A DNA stretch of 35,433 bases from an uncultured Bacteroidota bacterium. GTDB lineage: Bacteria > Bacteroidota > Ignavibacteria > UBA10030 > UBA8401. The notes below the pieces were generated by a model. The model saw nothing but the letters and a program-made list of their open reading frames with translations, did no database searches and had not been told where the DNA came from. The stretch is taken from NCBI GenBank assembly GCA_937920105.1, contig CALETH010000083.1, forward strand, positions 1-35,433, written 5' to 3'. A program made the translations under genes and the position numbers. Shown here piece after piece: positions 1 through 8,363 of the stretch; within the stretch, counting starts at the first letter, position 1; each line of letters opens with the position of its first letter.

Positions 1-1347
1 CCGATCTTTTATAAAGATGGATTATCTGTCTATACAACTCTTGATAGTAGAATGCAACGTCATGCGAATCGTGCTGTTCAAGAACATCTTGCAGAAATAC
101 AACCTCTTTTTAATAAAGAATGGGATTGGTCAAAAAAAGAAAATATTTCAATCTTGAAAAAAGCGATAGAAAAAAATATTCGCGAAAAACCACAATATAA
201 AAAAGCAACAGCGCATCAACGAGATAGTATTGCAACTTCATTGCGAAATAATCCGGCATTTGTTGATTCCGTAAAAAAAATTGCACAAACCATTGAAACC
301 GGTGTTATCGTCATAGACCCTCGCACTGGAGAAATTCGTGCAATGGTTGGCGGCTCTAACTTTCGTTCTTTCAAATATGGATTAAACCATACAACACAAA
401 TTAAAAGACAACCCGGTTCTTCATTCAAACCATTTGTTTTTACTGTTGCTATTGATAATGGTTATCCCGCAAGTTATGAAATTCTTAATCAACCGGTAAC
501 AGTGATGTTACCGGAAGGACGATGGACTCCGCAAAATTACGATAATGATATTGGTGGAAAATATACTATACGAAATGGAATAAAATATTCTATTAACTTA
601 GTTGCCGTGAGAGCAATTATGGAAATTGCCCCAAAAGAACAAGTGGTGCAATACGCAAAGCGTATGGGAATAGAATCACGAATTCCATTATATGAATCTA
701 TTTCATTGGGAACATCATTAGTAACACCTTTAGAAATGGCATCTGCATACGGAGTGTATGCCAATGAAGGTGTGCATGTAAAACCAACAGCAATAATAAG
801 AATAGAAGATAAAAATGGAACTGTGATTGAAAAAAGTTATCCAGAAAAAAAAGAAGTGTTAAGCAAAGAAACAACCTATCTTATGACTTCTATGTTACAA
901 GGTGTAGTAGAAAGCGGTGGAACTGGTTCACGTGTAAGAAATTATTTTCACTACCCTGCTGCTGGAAAAACAGGAACAACACAAAGCTATGCTGACGCTT
1001 GGTTTGTTGGATACACTCCGCAACTTGTTGCAAGTGTTTGGGCTGGCTTTGATGACCAACAAATTCATTTTGCTAACTCTGATGGTGCTGGTGGAAAATC
1101 TGCTGCACCTCTCTGGGGAAGATTAATGCAATATATTTATGCTGATAAATCTATAAACTTACCTTTGGAATATTTTCAGCAGCCAAGTGGTATTATAGAA
1201 GAAGCAATTTGTTCTGAAACAAAAAAACTTGCAACAGAATTTTGTCCTAACAAAGAAACAGAAATTTTTAACGCAAAATATCCTCCACAAAAATGTGATA
1301 AACATACTTCGGCTGATTCAAAAGAAGAAAATTCAAATGGGTTTTAA
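1..1347 (+). CDS. Penicillin-binding protein 1A, C-terminal part (5' end outside window)
   Basis: This is the transpeptidase half of a class A penicillin-binding protein, which cross-links peptidoglycan at the outer face of the inner membrane. The reading frame is open from base 1 (GLSVYTTLDSRMQ is in frame before the first ATG at 52), so the gene begins upstream and the N-terminal glycosyltransferase domain is missing here. All three penicillin-binding motifs are visible: SSFK with the catalytic Ser codon at 418-420, SIN (in KYSINLVAVR), and KTGTTQSYADAW. The tail is short and hydrophilic. A strong hairpin overlaps the stop codon. The family assignment is firm; the split into 1A rather than another class A member rests on general similarity. 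Confidence 0.95.
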   Translation, partial: PIFYKDGLSVYTTLDSRMQRHANRAVQEHLAEIQPLFNKEWDWSKKENISILKKAIEKNIREKPQYKKATAHQRDSIATSLRNNPAFVDSVKKIAQTIETGVIVIDPRTGEIRAMVGGSNFRSFKYGLNHTTQIKRQPGSSFKPFVFTVAIDNGYPASYEILNQPVTVMLPEGRWTPQNYDNDIGGKYTIRNGIKYSINLVAVRAIMEIAPKEQVVQYAKRMGIESRIPLYESISLGTSLVTPLEMASAYGVYANEGVHVKPTAIIRIEDKNGTVIEKSYPEKKEVLSKETTYLMTSMLQGVVESGGTGSRVRNYFHYPAAGKTGTTQSYADAWFVGYTPQLVASVWAGFDDQQIHFANSDGAGGKSAAPLWGRLMQYIYADKSINLPLEYFQQPSGIIEEAICSETKKLATEFCPNKETEIFNAKYPPQKCDKHTSADSKEENSNGF

Positions 1348-1375
1348 ATTGGGTGGATATTTATCCGCCCAATTT
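1346..1375 (+). terminator. Hairpin terminator after the PBP1A gene
   Basis: A 13-bp stem (1346-1358 with 1363-1375, one T-G wobble) closes on a 4-base loop and starts inside the stop codon of the PBP1A gene. A short T run lies in the 3' arm but no long T tract follows, so it is terminator-like rather than a textbook intrinsic terminator. The rest of the gap to dxr holds several CTACTCA-like words and no gene. Confidence 0.65.
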
Positions 1376-1456
1376 ACTCCACTACTCATCTACTCACATA
1401 TTCATCTACCCCACACTACTCATTTTAAAAATTTTTCACTATCTTATGTGTGAATT

Positions 1457-2656
1457 TTGCAAAGGAATTTTCTGCTCACACAACAAAAAAATATCGCAAT
1501 ACTCGGTTCTACTGGTTCTATTGGAAAAAGTAGTTTAGAAGTTATCGAACAATTTCCCGAGCAATTCAAAGTTACTTATCTCACCACCAACACTAATATT
1601 GATGAACTTTGCAAACAAGTACAAAAGTTCAAACCAAAAGGAATTGTTGTTTCTAATAAAGAATCTTTTACCAAATGCAAAAATATTTTTGATAAAAAAT
1701 TAGAAATTTTAGAAGGTGAACATGGATTAGCAGAAATTGTTCAACGTGAAGATGTTGATATTGTTATCAGTTCATTAGTGGGCTTTGCAGGTTTAGTTCC
1801 AACAATACAAGCAATAAAAGCAAAGAAAAAAATTGCTTTGGCAAATAAAGAAACACTCGTTGTTGCTGGCGAATTAATGATGAATCTTGCACAACAGCAC
1901 AACGTTTCGTTACTCCCTGTTGATAGTGAGCATTCGGCAATTTTTCAATGTTTGGTTGGAGAAAAAAATAATGATATTCATAAAATTATTCTTACTGCTT
2001 CTGGCGGACCTTTCCGAACAAAAACACATGAAGAATTACAACATGTTACGGTAGAACAAGCATTGAAACATCCTAACTGGAATATGGGAAAAAAAATTAC
2101 CATTGATTCTGCAACTTTGATGAATAAGGGCTTAGAAGTTATTGAAGCACATTGGTTATTCAATCTTCCATCAAAAAAAATAGAAGTGCTCATTCATCCA
2201 CAATCTATAATTCATTCAATGGTAGAATTTGTTGATGGCTCTATAAAAGCACAACTTGGTGTTCCCGATATGAAAATACCAATTCAATACGCTCTCACCT
2301 ATCCTGAAAGAATGCAAACAAATTTTCCACGCATAAGTTTTACAGAATTACAAACGATGACATTTTTTGAGCCAGATACAAAAAAATTCCCTTGCCTACG
2401 TTTAGCATTTGAATCACTTACCGCAGGAAAAACAACCACAACAGTACTTAATGCTGCTAATGAAATTGCTGTCGAACGTTTTTTACAAAAAGAAATCACC
2501 TTTACCCAAATTCCACAATTAATTTATTCAGTATTAGAAAAGCATCAGCCACTATCTCCAACATTGGAAAATATTATTGAAACAGATATGTGGGCAAGAA
2601 CCATTGCAAAAGAATTTTCACCAGAAACATTACACTCTTATTCAACGTCTTTATAA
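1457..2656 (+). CDS. dxr: 1-deoxy-D-xylulose 5-phosphate reductoisomerase
   Basis: Dxr converts DXP to MEP with NADPH and a divalent metal, the committed step of non-mevalonate isoprenoid synthesis. The NADPH-binding GSTGSIG motif sits near the N-terminus, followed by the metal-site motif PVDSEHSAIFQ, the flexible-loop segment ASGGPF, and the substrate-site stretch KITIDSATLMNKGLEVIEAHW. Length (about 395-399 residues) is normal for the family. The start is uncertain because no in-frame ATG lies near the N-terminus. TTG at 1457 gives the longest form; CTG at 1472 has an AAAGGA ribosome site at 1461-1466 and gives MLTQQKNIAILG. An out-of-frame ATG at 1446 would connect if the A7 run near 1485-1491 had one more A. 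It is followed by rseP after 26 bases, the common dxr-rseP pairing. Confidence 0.95.
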   Translation: MQRNFLLTQQKNIAILGSTGSIGKSSLEVIEQFPEQFKVTYLTTNTNIDELCKQVQKFKPKGIVVSNKESFTKCKNIFDKKLEILEGEHGLAEIVQREDVDIVISSLVGFAGLVPTIQAIKAKKKIALANKETLVVAGELMMNLAQQHNVSLLPVDSEHSAIFQCLVGEKNNDIHKIILTASGGPFRTKTHEELQHVTVEQALKHPNWNMGKKITIDSATLMNKGLEVIEAHWLFNLPSKKIEVLIHPQSIIHSMVEFVDGSIKAQLGVPDMKIPIQYALTYPERMQTNFPRISFTELQTMTFFEPDTKKFPCLRLAFESLTAGKTTTTVLNAANEIAVERFLQKEITFTQIPQLIYSVLEKHQPLSPTLENIIETDMWARTIAKEFSPETLHSYSTSL

Positions 2657-2682
2657 TTTAAAATCACAAGGAAATATATTTT

Positions 2683-4065
2683 ATGGAATTTCTCAGCACA
2701 CTTCTCTACTTTCTCATCACCATTGGAGTTTTAGTATTTGTTCATGAACTCGGACATTTTCTTGCAGCAAAATTTTGCAAAATGCGAGCAGAAGTTTTTG
2801 CTCTCGGAATGGGTTATCGTTTATTTGGGTATAATAAAATAAATGGTTTTACCTTTGGTAAACTTGATGATACCATCAAATTAGAAAATAACACAGATTA
2901 CCGCATTGCTGCATTTCCTATTGGAGGATATGTAAAAATTGCTGGTATGATTGATGAAAGTTTAGATACCGAATTTGCCAATAAAGAACCAGAACCATGG
3001 GAATTTCGTGCAAGACCGTTATGGCAAAGAATGCTCGTCATTTGTGCCGGAGTCATTATGAATATCCTTCTTGCAATTGTTATTTTTTGGGGAGTAAATT
3101 TTTTTAGAGGCAATACCTTCATGCAAACTACAGAAATCGGATATGTAAAAGATGGAAGCAGTGCGGCAAGAATGGGATTTCAAAAAGGTGATAAGATTGT
3201 TACCATCAACGAAAAAAAGATTGAGTATTGGGATGGAATTCAATCCGCATTATTTATTGAAAACATTGCAAAAAATCTTTCCATAAAAATTGAACGTGGT
3301 GGAACAACAGAAACCATTTCCATTCCCAAAGATTCCGTTCCCAATATTGCAGAAATGAATTCTGCACCACTCGCCCTCTATGGAATTTTTCCTGCACATA
3401 CACAAGCAATGATTGCTGATGTAATAAAAGATAAACCAGCAAAAAAATCTGGATTGCAAAAAAATGATATTGTTACTGTAATTAACAATGAAATAGTGTA
3501 CAGCGAACAACAACTTGTTTCTATCATTAAATCCAATCCAAGTAAAGAAATACAACTTACAGTACAACGAGATTCAATAACAAAAATTATCAACGTTACT
3601 CCATCCGAAGATGGCTTAATTGGAGTTGCCATTGCAAGCAAATATAATGGTCCCATTGTTTCTGTGCAATATGGATTTTTCGAATCGTTTCCCAAAGGAG
3701 TGAAAGATGTTTTTAATACTTCTTCACTTTTCATTAAATCAATGTGGCAAGTTGTGCGAGGTGAAGTGGCATTTAGTAAATCAGTTGGAGGTCCAGTAAA
3801 AATAGCAAAACTTGCAGGGCGTAGTGCAGAAATGGGAATATTGAATTTTCTTATTTTCATGTCACTCTTAAGTATCAGTCTTGCAATAATCAACATTCTT
3901 CCCTTTCCCGCTCTTGATGGCGGACATTTGGTTTTGTTGATATATGAAGGAATTTTCCGAAAACCTGTTCCACATAAAGCACAGCAAATTATTCAACAAG
4001 TGGGAATGTTTATTCTTTTGGCATTTATGGCATTTGTACTTTTTAATGATATTAGAGGACTCTAA
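2683..4065 (+). CDS. rseP: Site-2 intramembrane zinc metalloprotease RseP
   Basis: This is an inner-membrane S2P-family protease that cuts transmembrane segments, classically of anti-sigma factors or leftover signal peptides. The zinc motif HELGH is at residues 21-25 inside the first membrane segment. The third metal ligand is in NILPFPALDGGHLVL near residue 405. Two PDZ-like regions lie between (around GYVKDGSSAARMGFQKGDKI and KPAKKSGLQKNDIVTVINN), as in E. coli RseP, and a final membrane helix ends the protein. Its 460 residues match the two-PDZ class. An AAGGA site sits 9 bases before the ATG. It follows dxr closely and is probably cotranscribed with it. The target substrate cannot be read from the sequence. 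Confidence 0.95.
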   Translation: MEFLSTLLYFLITIGVLVFVHELGHFLAAKFCKMRAEVFALGMGYRLFGYNKINGFTFGKLDDTIKLENNTDYRIAAFPIGGYVKIAGMIDESLDTEFANKEPEPWEFRARPLWQRMLVICAGVIMNILLAIVIFWGVNFFRGNTFMQTTEIGYVKDGSSAARMGFQKGDKIVTINEKKIEYWDGIQSALFIENIAKNLSIKIERGGTTETISIPKDSVPNIAEMNSAPLALYGIFPAHTQAMIADVIKDKPAKKSGLQKNDIVTVINNEIVYSEQQLVSIIKSNPSKEIQLTVQRDSITKIINVTPSEDGLIGVAIASKYNGPIVSVQYGFFESFPKGVKDVFNTSSLFIKSMWQVVRGEVAFSKSVGGPVKIAKLAGRSAEMGILNFLIFMSLLSISLAIINILPFPALDGGHLVLLIYEGIFRKPVPHKAQQIIQQVGMFILLAFMAFVLFNDIRGL

Positions 4066-4106
4066 AAGAAAATTGAAAATGGAGAATTAAAAAGTGAAAA
4101 TTAATA

Positions 4107-4163
4107 GCCCCGACATGTATGTCGAGGAAAAATTTGATAATAACTTATTGGACTTTAGTCCAA
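4107..4163. repeat. Two short intergenic palindromes after rseP
   Basis: Two REP-like hairpins lie between rseP and the terminator: CGACAT/ATGTCG (4111-4124, 2-base loop) and TTGGACT/AGTCCAA (4148-4163, 2-base loop). They resemble the many other short dispersed palindromes of this window rather than gene-specific sites. Confidence 0.55.
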
Positions 4164-4174
4164 CAGTATAAAAC

Positions 4175-4208
4175 AACAAAGCCAGAAAAATATTTTTCTG
4201 GCTTTGTT
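4175..4208. terminator. Bidirectional terminator between convergent rseP and the mutase subunit gene
   Basis: A perfect 16-bp inverted repeat (arms 4175-4190 and 4193-4208, AACAAAGCCAGAAAAA and its complement) lies between two convergent genes. Each strand has an A-rich 5' arm and a T-rich 3' arm, so it can serve both transcripts. Confidence 0.85.
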
Positions 4209-4229
4209 ATATTTGATATTATTAAACTT

Positions 4230-4634
4230 TTATGCGTGATGCAACTGCACTGCATTTTTTACATAATCTATAATAGTTAATGTAGAAGTTCCCGGCGTAA
4301 ACAATTCTCCCACACCCATTTTTTTCAATGCATCAATATCTTCTTGGGAAATAATTCCTCCACCAAAAAGAAGAACATCAGTCATTCCTTTTTCTTTCAT
4401 TAAAGAAAGAATTTTTGGAAAAATCGTCATGTGTGCTCCACTCAATGAACTGATGCCAATGGCATGAACATCTTCTTGTAAAGCGGCTTCTACAATCATT
4501 TCCGGAGTTTTGCGAAGACCTGTATAAATCACTTCCATTCCAGCATCTCGCAATGCCGAAGCAATAACTTTTGCTCCTCTATCATGACCGTCTAATCCGG
4601 CTTTGGCTACTAATACGCGAATTTTTTCTTGCAT
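4230..4634 (-). CDS. Methylmalonyl-CoA mutase C-terminal (cobalamin-binding) subunit
   Basis: This is a stand-alone B12-binding domain of the methylmalonyl-CoA mutase family. In split enzymes it forms the small subunit that carries adenosylcobalamin and pairs with a separate large catalytic subunit to interconvert methylmalonyl-CoA and succinyl-CoA. Visible motifs are DGHDRGAKV (the DxHxxG cobalamin ligand motif, His is the cobalt ligand), SSLSGAH and FGGGII, in the expected Rossmann-like order. At 134 residues it matches the separate small subunits known from archaea and some bacteria. No large subunit lies in this window. It could instead serve a related acyl-CoA mutase such as isobutyryl-CoA mutase. 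maf lies 20 bases upstream on the same strand and is probably cotranscribed. Confidence 0.9.
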   Translation of the reverse strand: MQEKIRVLVAKAGLDGHDRGAKVIASALRDAGMEVIYTGLRKTPEMIVEAALQEDVHAIGISSLSGAHMTIFPKILSLMKEKGMTDVLLFGGGIISQEDIDALKKMGVGELFTPGTSTLTIIDYVKNAVQLHHA

Positions 4635-4654
4635 AATAAATTATCCTATAAGTA

Positions 4655-5227
4655 TTATATAAATTTTTCTAAAGCAATATAAAATTTTGCCAGTGGAAAT
4701 CCAACAACATTGTAATAACATCCGCAAATCTTTTCTACAAATACTGCACCAAAATCATCTTGAATACCATACGCACCTGCTTTATCCATTGGCGAACCAG
4801 AAGCAACATATTCCTGAATTTCTTTTTCTCGTAATGCTCGAAATGTTACTTCTGTTTTTTCATAATCAACATATTCTTTTTTTGTAGAAGCATTCAGCAA
4901 AGCAAATCCGGTAAAAACAGTATGAGTTCTTCCACTTAAACTTTCTAACATCATTATTGCTTCGTCAGAAGTTTTTGGCTTTCCTAAAATATTTCCGTCA
5001 ATACAAACAATAGTATCTGCACCAATAATAATTCCCTGAGTAAATTTTTCTACAACTACTCTGGCTTTTTGCAAAGCAATTTCTTGCACATTTTCTTCCG
5101 GTGTTTTTGTAGAGATAATTTTTTCATCGGCATTACTATGAACTTGTTCAAATGAAAATCCGATTTGTTTTAATAATGCAGCACGTCTTGGAGATTGTGA
5201 GGCAAGTATGAGTGGTTGTTCTTTCAT
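4655..5227 (-). CDS. maf: Maf family nucleoside triphosphate pyrophosphatase
   Basis: Maf proteins hydrolyse non-canonical or modified nucleoside triphosphates (dTTP/UTP class or m7GTP class) to monophosphates in the cytoplasm and can affect septum formation. The signature SQSPRRAALL is at residues 10-19. GADTIVCIDG follows with the catalytic Asp, then the LSGRTHTVFTGFALL block and the YVASGSPMDKAGAYGIQ block typical of the YhdE-type dTTP/UTP pyrophosphatases. The length of 190 residues is standard and the ATG start gives a compact N-terminus (MKEQPLILASQSPRR). A terminator for the upstream gene lies just ahead of it, so maf and the mutase subunit gene probably form their own transcript. Confidence 0.95.
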   Translation of the reverse strand: MKEQPLILASQSPRRAALLKQIGFSFEQVHSNADEKIISTKTPEENVQEIALQKARVVVEKFTQGIIIGADTIVCIDGNILGKPKTSDEAIMMLESLSGRTHTVFTGFALLNASTKKEYVDYEKTEVTFRALREKEIQEYVASGSPMDKAGAYGIQDDFGAVFVEKICGCYYNVVGFPLAKFYIALEKFI

Positions 5228-5235
5228 AAAGATAA

Positions 5236-5270
5236 TAAAAAAAGCGATTTATTTATGTAATAAATCGCTT
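5236..5270 (-). terminator. Rho-independent terminator (minus strand)
   Basis: A 12-bp stem (5242-5253 with 5259-5270, 5-base loop) is followed on the minus strand by a T run (complement of the A tract 5237-5243). It lies between the small secreted-protein gene and maf, and ends the former's transcript. Confidence 0.8.
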
Positions 5271-5298
5271 GGGTTTGACATCATATCATGGAATATTT

Positions 5299-5682
5299 TC
5301 AGCGAAACATTGTTTTTATTTTTTCCCATGTTGTTTTTGTAAGAGAAACTTTTTTCTTTTCAATATTAGCAAGAAAATAAGAATATTCAGTATTATTTTT
5401 TATTGCTTTAATTCTATAAGAATAATTTTGAAAACTTATATAATCTACAAGTGAGTATCGTGTTTGCTTCTCTTGTGTGAATACCTTTCCTACAGTTACA
5501 AATTCTCCATTATCATTCTTTCGTTCAACTTCACAATAATTAAAATCATCGTCTAAAATTTTCCATTGTACATCAACACAATAATGATTTTCTACAATGT
5601 TTGATATTTCTTTATAAAGAAATTGATTTGTGAAAAGATACAACGGAAAAACAATTATTACTGAAAATAAATTCATATTCAT
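5299..5682 (-). CDS. Small membrane-anchored or secreted protein with a fibronectin-like domain
   Basis: The function is unknown. The N-terminus (MNMNLFSVIIVFPLYLF) is one hydrophobic segment, either a signal peptide or an anchor. The body, about residues 35-105, has the strand pattern of the fibronectin III-like modules common in Bacteroidota secreted proteins, with CEVERKNDNGEFVTVGKV, YSLVDY and YSYRIKAIKNN blocks. No C-terminal sorting domain is seen; the tail is basic. I chose ATG at 5682 because a GGAGGG ribosome site lies at the right distance; a GTG at 5688 would be too close to it. It is bounded by a terminator downstream and by tRNA-Leu upstream. The domain call is from pattern only. 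Confidence 0.6.
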   Translation of the reverse strand: MNMNLFSVIIVFPLYLFTNQFLYKEISNIVENHYCVDVQWKILDDDFNYCEVERKNDNGEFVTVGKVFTQEKQTRYSLVDYISFQNYSYRIKAIKNNTEYSYFLANIEKKKVSLTKTTWEKIKTMFR

Positions 5683-5768
5683 TGCCACCCTCCCTTTTTG
5701 TGATAAAATTATTCACCACAACTTACAAACAATGAAACACATTTTTTTTGATTATTCTCACAACATAG

Positions 5769-5851
5769 TGCGGAAAGCGGGACTTGAACCCGCACGCCTT
5801 TTGGGCGCCACCCCCTCAAGATGGTGTGTCTGCCAATTCCACCACTTCCGC
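5769..5851 (-). tRNA. tRNA-Leu (anticodon GAG)
   Basis: The minus strand folds as a class II tRNA. The acceptor arm is GCGGAAG with CUUUCCGC, the D arm is GGTGGAATTGGCAGAC, and the anticodon stem CCATC/GGTGG encloses loop TTGAGGG, giving anticodon GAG. A long variable arm (GCGCCC...GGCGT) and the T arm GCGGGTTCAAGTCCCGC complete it. It closely follows the pattern of E. coli tRNA-Leu(GAG). CCA is not encoded. Confidence 0.95.
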
Positions 5852-5864
5852 AAATTGATTGTTA

Positions 5865-5876
5865 AATATACAAAAT
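5865..5876 (-). promoter_or_regulatory. Candidate tRNA promoter element
   Basis: On the minus strand ATTTTGTATATT ends 13 bases before the tRNA-Leu 5' base. The identical 12-mer stands 12 bases before tRNA-Thr, so it is probably the -10 region of both promoters. This is inferred from sharing and position. Confidence 0.45.
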
Positions 5877-5908
5877 GGCCTCCCTTTTCGCAATAATATG
5901 TCAGTGTT

Positions 5909-8203
5909 TTAACTTCTTTTCTTTGCCTCTTGCACCCTTCTTACAATCGTAATACAAAAACCAACTATCACACCAAAGGTTCCTAACCACACAACATTAA
6001 TAAATGGTTTAATACTTGCTTCTACCACTAATGTTTCTACCGGTTGAATATTTGTTGGTGCAATCATACTCAATGTTACTGTGGATTTACTTTCATCTTC
6101 CTTATTTGGTTTCATCCCTTTAATAGTAAACTGAATTCCTGTTACAGAATCCATTGCTGGCTGATAGGTAACATTTCCTTTTTGATTGAGCATTGTTGGT
6201 GTAAGTTTTCGGATTTTATTTTTATCTATAATATCAAGTTTAATATTAACACTATTTCCTTCTTTTATAGAAATAAAATCATATCCATTATATTTTATAC
6301 TTATATCATTTAGTGATAAAACTTCATTAGTGTGAAGTGTTATTTCTTTTTCGTTAGGATTTACTACATCATACGAAAGTGGAGAAAGATAAAAATCTTT
6401 CGTCAATAAATTTATTATATCAGGATTGCGAATGATATTTCCCTCTTCTTGTCCTTCAAACATCACTGGTGTAACAATAAATTTTTGTTGTTCTTTTTCT
6501 ACTTCTACATCAAAAGCGTACCGTCCGCGTTCTATTGAACGATACCCAATATATTTCATTGTATATCCCAATGATTCAAATGTTTTTCCTTTTTCTAATG
6601 AAACTGTTTCTTTATCGTCATACTTTGCTGAACCAACAAAACCCAAGAACATCAATGCAAGTCCGATATGAGCAATTGCTCCACCAGCCATTTTTGGGTT
6701 TCCTTTAAAAATTTTTATTCCAACTGCAATATTTGCAAATAATGCAAATGATGATGAAAAAATAAAAATGAGCATGGTAAAATGTGTTGCTCCAATAAAA
6801 TATGTTACTATGGTAAAAATTATAGAAAGTATTATTGGAATTTTTAGACTTTGTAAAAATGGTTGAAGTTTAGAATTTTTCCACCACAATAACTGTCCGA
6901 TGCCAGCAAGAAGTGCAATGGCAATTCCTAATGGTAAAATTGTTGTTACATAATATGCTGTGTCAACAGCAGAAATTTTATTTTTAAGAATATTGGTGAT
7001 AATTGGTGATGATGTTCCGATTGCGATAAAGAGAGAAGAAAATACTAATGCTGCAGCTCCAAGAAATAATGCGAACTCACGCGAGACAAAAGAGTGTTCC
7101 ACAGGAACAACGGGCATTTCTTTCCACCGAACAAAGAACACTGTAAAACCAATTGTTGCAAAAATTCCTATCATTCCCAATAGCAACCAATATACCCACA
7201 TTCCGGGTTCTACGAAGGAATGTACTGAAGTTTCTCCCAACACACCACTGCGTGTAAGAAATGTAGAATACAGTACAAGTAAAAAACACAATATGCTTAA
7301 AATAAAATTTGTTTTTATAAATGCACCACTTTTTCTTTGCGAAAGCATTGTGTGAAGTGAGGCAACACAGACTAACCATGGTACTAATGAAGAATTTTCT
7401 ACAGGGTCCCAAGCCCAATATCCGCCCCAGCCCAATGTTTCATACGCCCAATATCCACCGAGCATAATTCCTGTGCCAAGTGCCAATGCACCAAATACTG
7501 TCCACGGAGTTGCAATGCGAATCCAATGCACGTAATCTTTTTTCAACATTCCAGCAATTGCGTACGAAAACGGAATTGACATTGAGGTAAATCCGATAAA
7601 TAAAATTGGTGGATGTATCACCATCCAATAATTTTGTAATAATGGATTCAATCCTCGCCCTCCTACTGGATATTGTGCCCAAAGTTGTTTTGCTTTATCA
7701 AGCCAAATGTAATTAGTAACGTCTGGCGGAACTATTCCTGTACGAAGAAGTTCACTGGGAAATACATCCCAAATATAAGCGAACGGATTTTTTGCAATGA
7801 GCATTCCAATTAAAAATGTAAATATTGCGGAATACACAAGCATCAATTCTGTTTCATAATTTCTTTTTGCGGCATAATTCATTAAAAAGATTCCAACAAT
7901 TCCGGTAAAAAATGCCCATAACATAAAACTTCCTTCCTGACCGGCGTACGAACTGGAAAAAAGTAATGCTGTTGGTAAATCGGTGGAACTGTAATTCCAC
8001 ACATAATGGAATTGGAATTGATGTGTCATTATCAAATATGATAACAATGAGAAAGAAAGAATGATTCCTACGACGGATATTTGATAAGACATTCTTGCAA
8101 GTTGCAATATTTTTTCTGATTGTTTTCTATAATGGAGAAAATATGCAAACATTGCGAAAAGTGATGTTGCAAATGTTATTTTTACGATTATTGAGCCAAG
8201 CAT
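5909..8203 (-). CDS. ccmF: Cytochrome c haem lyase subunit CcmF
   Basis: CcmF is the polytopic inner-membrane protein that joins haem from holo-CcmE to the CXXCH motifs of apocytochrome c in System I maturation. The sequence shows many membrane helices, a conserved periplasmic HPP segment (MVIHPPILF, residues 195-202), and the tryptophan-rich WWD haem-handling motif GWGGYWAWDPVEN at residues 258-270. A large periplasmic domain follows after about residue 500, then a final helix at the C-terminus. At 764 residues it is longer than the E. coli protein, mainly through this domain. It is the last gene of the ccm operon, 160 bases after ccmE, with its own AAAAGGA ribosome site. tRNA-Leu lies downstream on the same strand. 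Confidence 0.95.
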   Translation of the reverse strand: MLGSIIVKITFATSLFAMFAYFLHYRKQSEKILQLARMSYQISVVGIILSFSLLSYLIMTHQFQFHYVWNYSSTDLPTALLFSSSYAGQEGSFMLWAFFTGIVGIFLMNYAAKRNYETELMLVYSAIFTFLIGMLIAKNPFAYIWDVFPSELLRTGIVPPDVTNYIWLDKAKQLWAQYPVGGRGLNPLLQNYWMVIHPPILFIGFTSMSIPFSYAIAGMLKKDYVHWIRIATPWTVFGALALGTGIMLGGYWAYETLGWGGYWAWDPVENSSLVPWLVCVASLHTMLSQRKSGAFIKTNFILSILCFLLVLYSTFLTRSGVLGETSVHSFVEPGMWVYWLLLGMIGIFATIGFTVFFVRWKEMPVVPVEHSFVSREFALFLGAAALVFSSLFIAIGTSSPIITNILKNKISAVDTAYYVTTILPLGIAIALLAGIGQLLWWKNSKLQPFLQSLKIPIILSIIFTIVTYFIGATHFTMLIFIFSSSFALFANIAVGIKIFKGNPKMAGGAIAHIGLALMFLGFVGSAKYDDKETVSLEKGKTFESLGYTMKYIGYRSIERGRYAFDVEVEKEQQKFIVTPVMFEGQEEGNIIRNPDIINLLTKDFYLSPLSYDVVNPNEKEITLHTNEVLSLNDISIKYNGYDFISIKEGNSVNIKLDIIDKNKIRKLTPTMLNQKGNVTYQPAMDSVTGIQFTIKGMKPNKEDESKSTVTLSMIAPTNIQPVETLVVEASIKPFINVVWLGTFGVIVGFCITIVRRVQEAKKRS

Positions 8204-8239
8204 TGTTTATTTTTTCCTTTTTTGATAAAACTATTTTTT

Positions 8240-8263
8240 TTTCTCGCAAAGACGCAAAGTCGC
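8240..8263. repeat. CGCAAAGACGCAAAG intergenic repeat word
   Basis: The ccmE-ccmF gap (8204-8363) contains CTCGCAAAGACGCAAAGTCGC, with CGCAAAG twice at an 8-base step. It looks like a short dispersed intergenic word; no gene is visible in the gap. Confidence 0.35.
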
Positions 8264-8363
8264 TAATTTTTAGTAAATGGAACACTGATTTGTGAAGATT
8301 GTTATGATGTTCGTTGATATTCCAAAATCAATTCCCATTATTCATATAATCCATTGTCAAAAT

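Noticed and set aside
1446..1538. Small cysteine-rich protein starting at ATG 1446 (MCEFCKGIFC)
   Set aside because: It overlaps the dxr start in another frame, has no ribosome site and no sign of being real beyond the chance CxxC; it is kept only as a clue to the dxr start.
3378..3896. 172-codon open frame on the minus strand opposite rseP
   Set aside because: It is fully antisense to a strongly supported gene and its translation has no protein-like domain pattern. It arises from the codon use of rseP.
6420..7360. Plus-strand open frames opposite ccmF (for example 6960-7355)
   Set aside because: They lie antisense within the ccmF membrane and periplasmic coding region and look like frame shadows.
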